Assembly (NCBI RefSeq): GCF_019168305.1
Contig: NZ_JAHTBI010000088.1
Coordinates: 1 to 54,475, forward strand
Direction of reading: 5' to 3'
Length of the DNA stretch: 54,475 nt
Source of the DNA: Pseudomonas aegrilactucae
GTDB lineage: Bacteria; Pseudomonadota; Gammaproteobacteria; Pseudomonadales; Pseudomonadaceae
Below are positions 34,195 to 42,257 of this stretch, in pieces. Position 1 is the stretch's first letter. Each line of letters opens with the position of its first letter. A program made the position numbers and the translations under genes. Below the pieces are notes generated by a model. That model did not search any database. It saw nothing but the letters and a program-made list of their open reading frames with translations, and was not told the DNA's origin.

Positions 34195-34737
34195 GGATTC
34201 CTCGTTACTCTCCGGTGAAAAGAATGTCGCCTGGGCAGGACCTGGCGATAGCGCGTGGGTACAAGGGCACCTCCAAAAACGAACGCGGGCAGGTGAAATT
34301 AAACTGACTGCTCAGTCTGATCACGACGCTTGCGCACAAAACCCGTGGGTCAATGTTTGTCGTGGCGTGTAAACTCCACTACAAAGCGGGCTCTGGCGTA
34401 ACTGCCCTGCTTTTTGCCTGGTTTTTAGGGGTGCTCCTGCATCCGACGGTCAGCCTACGGCGAGCGTAAAACCGCCCGTATCTTGACCGTAACGCCCAAT
34501 CCGGTCAATACGGCAAACCGGCCAGCTTCAAGCCGTGGCACTTTGATTTTACTGGCCTGCGGCAAATTCAAACAAACGTTTGTATTGGACCGCGCAAGTG
34601 GTGTAGATATAATGCGCGGCCAAGAGAAAGCGGTGTAGTCCGTCATCGCCCGAGCTACAGGCCCGGGCACCCAGCAAATGACCGCCTGACACACGCCAAC
34701 CCAGAAAAACCGATGAGCCTTGAGTAGGAGAGAACCT
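34195..34737. other. Divergent control region between etfBA and the ETF-QO gene
   Basis: This 543-base gap has no coding character. It holds inverted repeats at 34306-34317 (GACTG-ct-CAGTC) and 34483-34508 (TTGACCG, 12 bases, CGGTCAA), and a promoter with an overlapping operator at 34569-34613 for the plus-strand gene. I could not pin down the etfBA promoter. Confidence 0.6.
34569..34613 (+). promoter_or_regulatory. Promoter of the ETF-QO gene with PsrA-like operator
   Basis: TTGGAC (34585-34590), 17 bases, TATAAT (34608-34613) is a strong sigma-70 promoter. Directly upstream of the -35 lies CAAACAAACGTTTG (34569-34582), inside which ACAAACGTTTGT is a perfect 12-base palindrome. It fits the (C/G)AAAC-N(2-4)-GTTT(G/C) motif described for PsrA, the fatty-acid-responsive TetR regulator of Pseudomonas. 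That match is from memory of the consensus; binding is inferred. Confidence 0.75.
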
Positions 34738-36402
34738 GTGGAACGCGAATACATGGAATTCGACGTGGTCATCGTCGGCGCCGGCCCGGCGGGCCTGTCC
34801 GCCGCCTGCCGACTGAAGCAGAAGGCCGCCGAAGCCGGTAGCGAAATCAGCGTCTGCGTGGTCGAGAAAGGCTCCGAAGTCGGTGCACACATTCTCTCCG
34901 GCGCGGTGTTCGAGCCGCGCGCCCTGAACGAACTGTTCCCGGACTGGAAGGAACTCGGTGCCCCCCTCAACACCGAGGTCAAGCGCGACGACATCTATGT
35001 ATTGCGCGACGCCAACAGCTCGGTCAAGGTGCCCGACCTGTTCGTGCCCAAGACCATGCACAACGAAGGCAACTACATCATCTCGCTGGGCAACCTGTGC
35101 CGCTGGCTGGCCCAGCAGGCCGAAAATCTGGGCGTAGAGGTGTACCCGGGCTTCGCGGCGCAGGAAGCCCTGTTCGACGAGAACGGCGTGGTACGCGGGA
35201 TCATCACCGGCGACCTGGGCGTGGACCGTGAAGGCAACCCCAAGGAAGGCGTGTACACCCCCGGCATGGAACTGCGCGGCAAGTACACCCTGTTTGCCGA
35301 AGGCTGCCGTGGCCACATCGGCAAGCAACTGATCAAGCGCTTCGACCTGGACAACGCATCCGACGTGCAGCATTACGGCATCGGCCTGAAGGAAATCTGG
35401 GAAATCGACCCCGCCAAGCACCAGCAGGGCCTGGTGATCCACACCGCCGGCTGGCCGCTGGACGTGATGAGCACCGAGAACACCGGCGGCTCGTTCCTGT
35501 ATCACCTGGAAAACAACCAGGTGGTGGTCGGCCTGATCGTCGATTTGTCGTACGCCAATGCCTACCTGTCGCCGTTCGACGAATTCCAGCGCCTCAAGCA
35601 CCACCCGGTGCTCGCGCAGTACCTGGAAGGCGGCAAGCGCATCAGCTACGGCGCCCGCGCCCTGGCCAAGGGCGGCATCAATTCGCTGCCAAAAATGGTG
35701 TTCAAGGGCGGCGCGCTGATCGGCTGTGATCTTGGCACCATGAACGTGGCCAAGATCAAGGGCAGCCACACCGCCATGAAGTCCGGCATGCTCGCCGCCG
35801 AAGCGGTGGCCGATGCATTGCTGGCTGGCGGCGAAGGTGGCGACGAACTGAATGCGTATGTCGAAGGCTTCAAGGCCAGTTGGCTGCATGAAGAGCTGTT
35901 CGCCAGCCGCAACTTCGGCCCGGCGATGCACAAGTTCGGCCCGATGCTGGGCGCCGCCTTCAACTATGTCGATCAGAACTGGTTCGCTGGCAAGCTGCCA
36001 TTCACCCTGCACGACACCAAGCCCGACTACGCCTGCCTCAAGCTGGCGGCCGACTCGAAGAAAATCGACTACCCCAAGCCTGATGGCAAGTTGAGCTTCG
36101 ACAAGCTGAGCTCAGTGTTCCTCTCCAGCACCAACCATGAAGAAGAACAGCCGTGCCACCTGAAGCTGACCGATCCGGGCATCCCGATCGGCACCAACCT
36201 GCCGCTGTACGACGAACCGGCACAGCGTTACTGCCCGGCCGGTGTGTACGAGGTGGTCAGCCAGGAAGACGGCAGCAAGCGCTTCCAGATCAACGCCCAG
36301 AACTGCGTGCACTGCAAGACCTGTGACATCAAGGACCCTTCGCAGAACATCACCTGGGTCACCCCGGAAGGTGCGGGCGGGCCGACTTACCCGAACATGT
36401 AA
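34738..36402 (+). CDS. Electron transfer flavoprotein:ubiquinone oxidoreductase
   Basis: This membrane-associated enzyme passes electrons from ETF to ubiquinone. The 554 residues have an N-terminal FAD motif (VVIVGAGPAGLSAACRLKQKA), the segment VEKGSEVGAHILSGAVFEP, a quinone and membrane-binding middle part, and a C-terminal [4Fe-4S] ferredoxin-like domain with CPAGVYEV and CVHCKTCDIKDPSQNI. I start at the GTG at 34738, seven bases after an AGGAGA site; the ATG at 34753 is the alternative. A terminator follows at 36415. Confidence 0.95.
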   Translation: MEREYMEFDVVIVGAGPAGLSAACRLKQKAAEAGSEISVCVVEKGSEVGAHILSGAVFEPRALNELFPDWKELGAPLNTEVKRDDIYVLRDANSSVKVPDLFVPKTMHNEGNYIISLGNLCRWLAQQAENLGVEVYPGFAAQEALFDENGVVRGIITGDLGVDREGNPKEGVYTPGMELRGKYTLFAEGCRGHIGKQLIKRFDLDNASDVQHYGIGLKEIWEIDPAKHQQGLVIHTAGWPLDVMSTENTGGSFLYHLENNQVVVGLIVDLSYANAYLSPFDEFQRLKHHPVLAQYLEGGKRISYGARALAKGGINSLPKMVFKGGALIGCDLGTMNVAKIKGSHTAMKSGMLAAEAVADALLAGGEGGDELNAYVEGFKASWLHEELFASRNFGPAMHKFGPMLGAAFNYVDQNWFAGKLPFTLHDTKPDYACLKLAADSKKIDYPKPDGKLSFDKLSSVFLSSTNHEEEQPCHLKLTDPGIPIGTNLPLYDEPAQRYCPAGVYEVVSQEDGSKRFQINAQNCVHCKTCDIKDPSQNITWVTPEGAGGPTYPNM

Positions 36403-36414
36403 GTAACGCCCGCG

Positions 36415-36452
36415 AAAAAGCCCCCTCGCCTGATGGCGCAGGGGGCTTTTTT
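36415..36452 (+). terminator. Intrinsic terminator after the ETF-QO gene
   Basis: AAAAAGCCCCCTCGCC pairs with GGCGCAGGGGGCTTTTTT (one bulge) around TGAT and ends in a T run. Confidence 0.9.
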
Positions 36453-36504
36453 ACGAGCTGCTGCCTGAAAAACAAGGCTGAAAATGCCGATCTGACAGGG
36501 CTAC

Positions 36505-37821
36505 CTACACCTTGGCCAGCACCTGCTCATCCCCGGCGCGCAGATCCTCACGCGCACCGAAATACACCGCGCTCAACAGCCCCACCGCCCCCATCAGCAG
36601 ACAGAACCCGACACACACCCAGGGGCTCCACGGCATCAGAGCGATCAGCAGCAACGGCGTGGTGCTGGCCCACAGGGCGTAGGCCACGTTGTAGGTGAAC
36701 GAGATGCCCGACACCCGAATGGCCGCCGGAAACAGCCCGACCATCACCGACGGCACCACACCGACCACACCGCACGCCAGGCCGGCCAGTGCGTAGGCAA
36801 TGCCGGTCCAGCCCCAGCCACCGATCAGGCTGCCATACAGCGCCGCGATACCCACCGGCAGCAACAGGCTGTAGAACATCAGCGCACGCCAGGCACCGAC
36901 CCGGTCCACCAGCAGCCCGGCCAGCACACAGCCGATATTCAGGAACACGATCCCCAGGCTGCTCATGGCAAACGTGTCTGCCGCGCTCATGCCGAAACGC
37001 TGCTGCATCACAGTCGGGGTAATCACCACCAGCACCACCACCGCCGAGGTCAGCACGCAGGTCAGCAACGCGGCCGGCACCAATGCCCGACGGTGCTCGC
37101 GCAGCACCGTGCGCAATGGGAAGGCCACCGGCTGCTCGCGCCGCTCGCGCAGGGCCAGGAACACCGGGGTCTCGCTCAACCACCGGCGCAGCCACACGCC
37201 GATCACGCCGAACACCCCGCCCAGCAGGAACGGATAACGCCAGGCGTAATCCAGGATCTCCTGCGCGGTGAACACCTGGGCCAGCGCCGTGGCCGTCAAT
37301 GCACCGAGCAGGTAACCAAAGGTCAGCCCGGCCTGCAGGAAGCCCAGCGCATAGCCGCGGCGCCCAGGCGGCGCATGCTCTGCAACGAAGGTCCACGCAC
37401 TCGGTACCTCGCCCCCCACCGCCGCCCCCTGCAGGATACGCAGGCCCAGCAGGATCAGCGGCGCGCCATAGCCGATATCGGCATAGGTCGGCATCATGCC
37501 GATCAACAGGCACGGCAGCGCCATCATCAGGATGCTCAGGCTGAACACCTTCTTGCGCCCCAGGTGGTCGGCAAAGTGCGCCATCAGGATGCCGCCCAGC
37601 GGGCGCGCCAGGTAGCCGGTGACGAAAATCCCGAAGCTCTGCAGCAGGCGCAGCCACTCAGGCATTTCGGGCGGGAAGAACAGTTGGCTCAGGGTCAGCG
37701 CGAAGAACACGAAAATGATGAAATCGTAGATCTCCAGCGCGCCGCCCAATGCCGCCAGGCTCAGGGTCTTGTGGTCGCTGCGCGAAAGCAGCAACGGGCG
37801 CGCAGGGTCGGTGGCAGTCAT
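36505..37821 (-). CDS. MFS transporter, metabolite:H+ symporter (MHS) type
   Basis: A 438-residue inner-membrane carrier with twelve hydrophobic segments. The family motifs are ALEIYDFIIFVFFALTLSQLFFP in helix 1, GYLARPLGGILMAHFADHLGRKKVF in loop 2-3 (motif A with DHLGRKK) and GLRILQGAAVGGEVPSAWTFVAEHAPPGRRG in helix 4. These are typical of the ProP/ShiA/citrate group of organic-acid or osmolyte symporters; the substrate is not evident. The ATG at 37821 has a GGAAG site six bases upstream and is preferred to the GTG at 37845. Confidence 0.92.
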   Translation of the reverse strand: MTATDPARPLLLSRSDHKTLSLAALGGALEIYDFIIFVFFALTLSQLFFPPEMPEWLRLLQSFGIFVTGYLARPLGGILMAHFADHLGRKKVFSLSILMMALPCLLIGMMPTYADIGYGAPLILLGLRILQGAAVGGEVPSAWTFVAEHAPPGRRGYALGFLQAGLTFGYLLGALTATALAQVFTAQEILDYAWRYPFLLGGVFGVIGVWLRRWLSETPVFLALRERREQPVAFPLRTVLREHRRALVPAALLTCVLTSAVVVLVVITPTVMQQRFGMSAADTFAMSSLGIVFLNIGCVLAGLLVDRVGAWRALMFYSLLLPVGIAALYGSLIGGWGWTGIAYALAGLACGVVGVVPSVMVGLFPAAIRVSGISFTYNVAYALWASTTPLLLIALMPWSPWVCVGFCLLMGAVGLLSAVYFGAREDLRAGDEQVLAKV

Positions 37822-37912
37822 AAAGGCTTCCGCATCGGTAAACACACCGCGCGCAGCATGGCGCGCCGGAACAAGCGCAAGAGCATAACAAAAAGCCGCG
37901 CAGGGCTCAGGT

Positions 37913-38392
37913 CTAGCGGGAAAACACCGTATGGCCCTGGTTCAGCCAGCGCCGCGGGTGTACGTGGGCAGGCGCCTTGTAGCCGGGCATTGGCAATTGC
38001 CCCAGCAGCAACGGCGTATCAATGATCGCCATGAAGGACTGCAGGGCCTCGTTGTCCGGCACCTTGGGCAGACTGATGCTCACCGCCTGGCGCTGACCGG
38101 CCGGTACTGCAGGCACCTTGAGGTGTTGCGACTCGTACAGCAGCGCATGCTGGATCTGCGCGTTGACCCTGCAGAAGCGTTCAAGGTCCACGCCCACGTG
38201 GCTGGCCAGGTCGATATTGCCGATCAGCAGGCTGAACGGCTGCAGCGCGTTCTGCACCAGGTGCTGCAGATCATCGAACGACTCAACGGGCGCGATCCGG
38301 TAATAACCCAGGCCGTTGAGCATCTTCTCCAACTGCAGCAACTGGCTGGGGTGTTCGTCGGCGATGAGGATGCGCATGGATTTGTTGGGCAT
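37913..38392 (-). CDS. Degenerate receiver-domain protein
   Basis: A 159-residue protein, starting MPNKSMRILIADEHPSQLLQLEKMLNGLGY. The first acidic pair of a receiver domain is present (ADEH), but the phospho-acceptor position in FSLLIGNID reads Asn in my alignment, with an Asp two residues later, and the conserved Lys-Pro pair is absent. About 120 residues make the receiver; the C-terminal 40 (GYKAPAHVHPRRWLNQGHTVF) are unassigned. No output domain is seen. It may act by protein contact without phosphorylation. The start at 38392 is chosen over the longer frame to 38437. Confidence 0.75.
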   Translation of the reverse strand: MPNKSMRILIADEHPSQLLQLEKMLNGLGYYRIAPVESFDDLQHLVQNALQPFSLLIGNIDLASHVGVDLERFCRVNAQIQHALLYESQHLKVPAVPAGQRQAVSISLPKVPDNEALQSFMAIIDTPLLLGQLPMPGYKAPAHVHPRRWLNQGHTVFSR

Positions 38393-38581
38393 CGTGGACA
38401 ACCTGGGTAGTGAACATGGAAGACATTCCCTGACCACTACTACACCACCATGAACTTCAGGCTATGACGGGGACTTCGTCAAATGAAGGGTCTTCATTGA
38501 TAGTTGTCGCAAAATCCCAGGAACGCAAGGTGAGCACACGAATACTGTGCCCGCCACGGCAGGCGCCATCAAAAGGCCACC

Positions 38582-38866
38582 TTAGCCCGACACGCCCGGC
38601 ATCCGGCTACGACATCGCTTCAAGGCCGTGACAATGTTGACCTGCACCTGATCAGGTGCAATGCCCAGGCGCTCGGCTATCTGCGTGCAACTGAGGCCCT
38701 CTAGCCGATAGAGCACAAAACAGGCACGGCACGTTGGATCCAGCTCGGCCAGCGTGTGCTCGATCGATGCCAGACGCGGGTCCACGGCTGATCGCTTGGC
38801 GCGGGCACGGCACAAGGCCAACCATTGGCGACAACGGCGTTGCAGCACAGCAGCGAACTGCAGCAT
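38582..38866 (-). CDS. Short ECF-sigma-like protein consisting mainly of region 4
   Basis: A protein of only 94 residues from the ATG at 38866 (AAGGA 12 bases upstream); a TTG at 38914 would give 110. The C-terminal half is a clear sigma region 4 helix-turn-helix of the FecI type: LAELDPTCRACFVLYRLEGLSCTQIAERLGIAPDQVQVNIVTALKRC. Region 2, needed for -10 recognition and core binding, is missing, and I find no trace of it in the other frames upstream. It may be a relic of an iron-starvation sigma gene or a small regulator. It is next to the pyoverdine genes and preceded by a Fur-like sequence. Confidence 0.65.
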   Translation of the reverse strand: MLQFAAVLQRRCRQWLALCRARAKRSAVDPRLASIEHTLAELDPTCRACFVLYRLEGLSCTQIAERLGIAPDQVQVNIVTALKRCRSRMPGVSG

Positions 38867-38924
38867 CGACGGGAGGCGTCCTTGATCTGAGAAGGTGTGG
38901 GGTCGAAACAACAAACACTATAAT

Positions 38925-38939
38925 GCGGAATCATTCTCA
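38925..38939 (-). promoter_or_regulatory. Possible Fur box before the sigma-like gene
   Basis: GCGGAATCATTCTCA matches the Fur 7-1-7 motif well in its right half (AATCATTCTCA) and poorly in its left half. TATAGT on the minus strand (38924-38919) could be a -10 element just beside it, so a repressor bound here would block transcription. Confidence 0.4.
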
Positions 38940-39013
38940 ACTCCATTTGGTTATACTCGCGCCCGCACCGCGACGGTTCAGCCTGCCCACGCCCGGCCGC
39001 TGAACCCCTTGGG

Positions 39014-39037
39014 TAAATTCCATGCGCGGCGCAACGT
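39014..39037 (+). promoter_or_regulatory. PvdS iron-starvation box before pvdR
   Basis: TAAAT (39014-39018), 16 bases, CGT (39035-39037): the promoter consensus of the pyoverdine ECF sigma factor PvdS/PfrI. It lies 73 bases before the pvdR ATG and should drive pvdR-pvdT-opmQ. Confidence 0.88.
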
Positions 39038-39110
39038 TTAACTGTGAGTTTCCCGTGTCTGCCCTGCGTCCATCGCGGCACCACGCATACCCTTTGGCTG
39101 GAACCCCTGC

Positions 39111-40289
39111 ATGAGACGTCCCCCGTTCAAACGCCGCCTGCTGCTGTGTGTCGTCGGCTTGATCAGCATCGGTGCACTGGTCGCCTGGAAAACCCTGCCA
39201 GGTGGTGGCAATAGCCTGAACACGGTCACGGTCACCCGTGCCGATATAGAAAGCAGCGTGACCGCGCTGGGAACCTTGCAGCCTCGTCGCTATGTCGATG
39301 TGGGCGCCCAGGCGTCCGGGCAGATTCGCAAGTTGCATGTGGAAGTCGGCGATCGGGTCGAGGAAGGTCAGTTGCTGGTCGAAATCGATCCATCCACGCA
39401 ACGTGCGCGGCTCGATGCAGGCCGCTACTCGATCGAAAATCTCAAGGCGCAACTGCAGGAGCAACGCGCCCAGTACACCCTGGCCGAACACCAGTTCAAG
39501 CGTCAGCAGCACCTGGCTGCCAGCGGCGCGACCCGTGACGAAGACGTACAGACCGCGCAGGCGCAGTTGAAAGTCACCCAGGCCCGTATCGGCATGTTCC
39601 AGGCGCAGATCCTGCAGGCGCAAGCAAGCTTGCGCAGCGACGAAGCAGAACTGGGCTACACGCGCATCTACGCGCCAATGTCCGGCACGGTGGTGGCGGT
39701 CGACGCACGCGAGGGCCAGACCCTCAATGCGCAGCAGCAGACCCCGCTGATCCTGCGGATCGCGAAGCTCACGCCGATGACCGTATGGGCAGAGGTTTCC
39801 GAAGCCGACATCGGCAACGTCAAACCCGGCATGCAGGCCTACTTCACCACCCTGGCCGGCGGCAAGCGCCGCTGGAGCAGCACCGTGCGCCAGATCCTGC
39901 CGGTCCCTCCCAAACCGCTCGACCAGATCAGCCAGGGCGGCGGCAGCCCCAGCAGCTCTAGCAGCGCCGGCGGGGGCGGCAAGGTCGTGCTGTACACCGT
40001 GCTGCTGGACGTGGACAACGTCGACAACTCGCTGATGGCAGAGATGACCGCGCAGGTGTTCTTCGTCGCCGGCCAGGCCAGCAATGTACTGACCGCCCCG
40101 GTAGTGGCCCTGGAACCGGACGCACTGCAGGACGATATGCGCCTGGCCCAGGTGGTACGCCCCAACGGCAAGGTCGAGCAGCGCAAGGTGCGCGCCGGGC
40201 TGAGCGATCGGCTAAGGGTGCAGATTCTCGACGGCCTTGCCGAGGGCGATACCCTGCTGATCGGCGCGCCCGCCGCCAAGGGAGGCTGA
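39111..40289 (+). CDS. pvdR: PvdR, periplasmic adaptor of the pyoverdine efflux pump (MacA-like)
   Basis: A 392-residue membrane fusion protein with one N-terminal membrane anchor (LLLCVVGLISIGALVAW). The biotinyl-lipoyl halves are GTLQPRRYVDVGAQASGQIRKLHVEVGDRV and YTRIYAPMSGTVVAVDAREGQ, split by a helical hairpin (about residues 100-180). It links PvdT in the inner membrane to OpmQ in the outer membrane. In P. aeruginosa and P. putida PvdRT-OpmQ secretes new pyoverdine and recycles used siderophore. Its stop (TGA) is immediately followed by the pvdT ATG. The upstream PvdS box supports the assignment over a general MacA. Confidence 0.92.
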   Translation: MRRPPFKRRLLLCVVGLISIGALVAWKTLPGGGNSLNTVTVTRADIESSVTALGTLQPRRYVDVGAQASGQIRKLHVEVGDRVEEGQLLVEIDPSTQRARLDAGRYSIENLKAQLQEQRAQYTLAEHQFKRQQHLAASGATRDEDVQTAQAQLKVTQARIGMFQAQILQAQASLRSDEAELGYTRIYAPMSGTVVAVDAREGQTLNAQQQTPLILRIAKLTPMTVWAEVSEADIGNVKPGMQAYFTTLAGGKRRWSSTVRQILPVPPKPLDQISQGGGSPSSSSSAGGGGKVVLYTVLLDVDNVDNSLMAEMTAQVFFVAGQASNVLTAPVVALEPDALQDDMRLAQVVRPNGKVEQRKVRAGLSDRLRVQILDGLAEGDTLLIGAPAAKGG

Positions 40290-42257
40290 ATGTCCACGCC
40301 CCTGATCGAGCTGCGCGACATCCGCAAGTCCTACGGCGGCATCGACACGCCCAAGGTCGAGGTGGTACGCGGTATCAGCCTGGCCATCCACCCCGGTGAA
40401 TTCGTGGCCATCGTCGGGGCCTCCGGCTCCGGCAAGTCGACCCTGATGAACATACTGGGCTGCCTGGACCGCCCCACGTCCGGCCACTACTACTTCGCCG
40501 GCAAGGACGTCGCCGAGCTGGACAGCGACGAACTGGCCTGGATTCGCCGTGAAGCGTTCGGCTTCGTGTTCCAGGGCTATCACCTGATCGCCTCGGGCTC
40601 TGCCCAGGAAAACGTCGAGATGCCGGCCATCTACGCCGGCACTCCCGCCAGCGAGCGCCATGCGCGTGCCGCTGGCCTGCTGGGCCGACTGGGCCTGGCA
40701 ACCCGCACCGGCAACCGCCCGCACCAGCTGTCCGGTGGACAGCAACAACGCGTGTCGATTGCCCGCGCGCTGATGAACGGTGGCCACATCATCCTGGCCG
40801 ACGAGCCCACCGGCGCACTCGACAGCCAGAGCGGCGCCGAAGTGATGACCCTGCTCGACGAACTGGCCAGCCAGGGCCATGTGGTGATCCTGATCACCCA
40901 TGACCGTGAAGTCGCGGCACGCGCCAAGCGCATCATCGAGATTCGTGACGGCCTGATCCTCAGCGACTCGGCCAATGAAGCGGCGCCCGCGCGGGGGCAG
41001 GTCGCCAGCCTGAATGCCGAAGACCTGCGTCAGCGCCTGGATAGCGGCGCCACCCAGAGCGGCGCCTGGAAAGGCGAACTGATCGAGGCCTTGCAGGCCG
41101 CCTGGCGGCTTATGTGGATCAACCGGTTCCGTACCGCACTGACCCTGCTCGGTATCGTCATCGGCGTGGCCTCGGTGGTGGTGATGCTGGCGGTGGGTGA
41201 AGGCAGCAAACGCCAGGTCATGGCGCAGATGGCGGCGTTCGGTTCCAATATTCTCTACCTCAGCGGCAGCGAGCCGACCCACAGCGCACCGGCCGGGGTG
41301 ATCTCCCTCGACGATGTCGCCGCAGTGGCGCAACTGCCTCAGGTCAAGATGATCATGCCAGTGATCGGCAATGAGCTGACCGTGCGCTACGGCAACAACA
41401 GCCAGAGCTTCTACGTCGGTGGCAACAACACGCATTTTCCCGAGATTTTCAACTGGCCAGTGGTCGAAGGCGCGTTCTTCACCGAGGCCGACGAACGCTC
41501 GGCTGCAGCGGTCGCGGTGATCGGCCGCAAGGTCAAGGAGAAACTGCTCAAGGATGCCGGCAATCCGATCGGCCAGTACATCCTGATTGGCAACGTGCCC
41601 TTCCAGGTCATCGGCATCCTTGCCGAGAAAGGCTCCAGCTCGGGCAACCAGGACAGCGACGGACGCATCGTGGTGCCCTACTCCGCCGCAGCGGTACGCC
41701 TGTTCGGCAGCCGCGACCCGGAGTACGTGACCATCGGTGCCGTCGACTCGGCCCGAGTCAAGGAAACCGAGCAGGCCATCGACCAACTGATGCGGCGCCT
41801 GCATCAGGGCAAGCACGACTTCGAACTGACCAACGACGCGGCCCTGATCCAGGCCGAAGCGCGTACACAGAACACCCTGTCGCTGATGCTCGGCGCGATT
41901 GCGGCCATTTCCCTGCTGGTGGGCGGGATCGGCGTGATGAACATCATGCTGATGACCGTGCGCGAACGCACCCGTGAGATCGGCATTCGCATGGCCACCG
42001 GCGCACGCCAACGTGACATCCTGCGCCAGTTCCTCAGCGAGGCGGTGCTGCTGTCGATGGTCGGCGGCGTCACCGGCATCGCCCTGGCGCTGCTGATCGG
42101 GGGCGGACTGCTGCTGGCCGACATCGCCGTGGCGTTCACCCTGGGCGCCATTCTCGGCGCATTCACCTGCGCCGTGATTACCGGCGTGGTATTCGGCTTC
42201 ATGCCCGCACGCAAAGCCGCTCGACTCGATCCGGTCAAGGCCCTTACCAGTGAATGA
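40290..42257 (+). CDS. pvdT: PvdT, MacB-like ABC transporter of the pyoverdine efflux pump
   Basis: A 655-residue fusion of an N-terminal ATPase and a four-helix MacB membrane domain. The ATPase shows Walker A GASGSGKST, signature LSGGQQQRVSIARAL and Walker B HIILADEPTGALDS. The membrane part has helix 1 at FRTALTLLGIVIGVASVVVML, a large periplasmic domain, and the C-terminal FtsX-like region MLMTVRERTREIGIRMATGA. It powers pyoverdine secretion and recycling with PvdR and OpmQ. The start codon abuts the pvdR stop and the end overlaps the opmQ start by 8 bases. Confidence 0.94.
   Translation: MSTPLIELRDIRKSYGGIDTPKVEVVRGISLAIHPGEFVAIVGASGSGKSTLMNILGCLDRPTSGHYYFAGKDVAELDSDELAWIRREAFGFVFQGYHLIASGSAQENVEMPAIYAGTPASERHARAAGLLGRLGLATRTGNRPHQLSGGQQQRVSIARALMNGGHIILADEPTGALDSQSGAEVMTLLDELASQGHVVILITHDREVAARAKRIIEIRDGLILSDSANEAAPARGQVASLNAEDLRQRLDSGATQSGAWKGELIEALQAAWRLMWINRFRTALTLLGIVIGVASVVVMLAVGEGSKRQVMAQMAAFGSNILYLSGSEPTHSAPAGVISLDDVAAVAQLPQVKMIMPVIGNELTVRYGNNSQSFYVGGNNTHFPEIFNWPVVEGAFFTEADERSAAAVAVIGRKVKEKLLKDAGNPIGQYILIGNVPFQVIGILAEKGSSSGNQDSDGRIVVPYSAAAVRLFGSRDPEYVTIGAVDSARVKETEQAIDQLMRRLHQGKHDFELTNDAALIQAEARTQNTLSLMLGAIAAISLLVGGIGVMNIMLMTVRERTREIGIRMATGARQRDILRQFLSEAVLLSMVGGVTGIALALLIGGGLLLADIAVAFTLGAILGAFTCAVITGVVFGFMPARKAARLDPVKALTSE

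Noticed and set aside
34549..36012. A 487-codon minus-strand open frame opposite the ETF-QO gene
   Set aside because: Codon-aligned mirror of a well-supported gene; it has no ribosome binding site and low-complexity composition.
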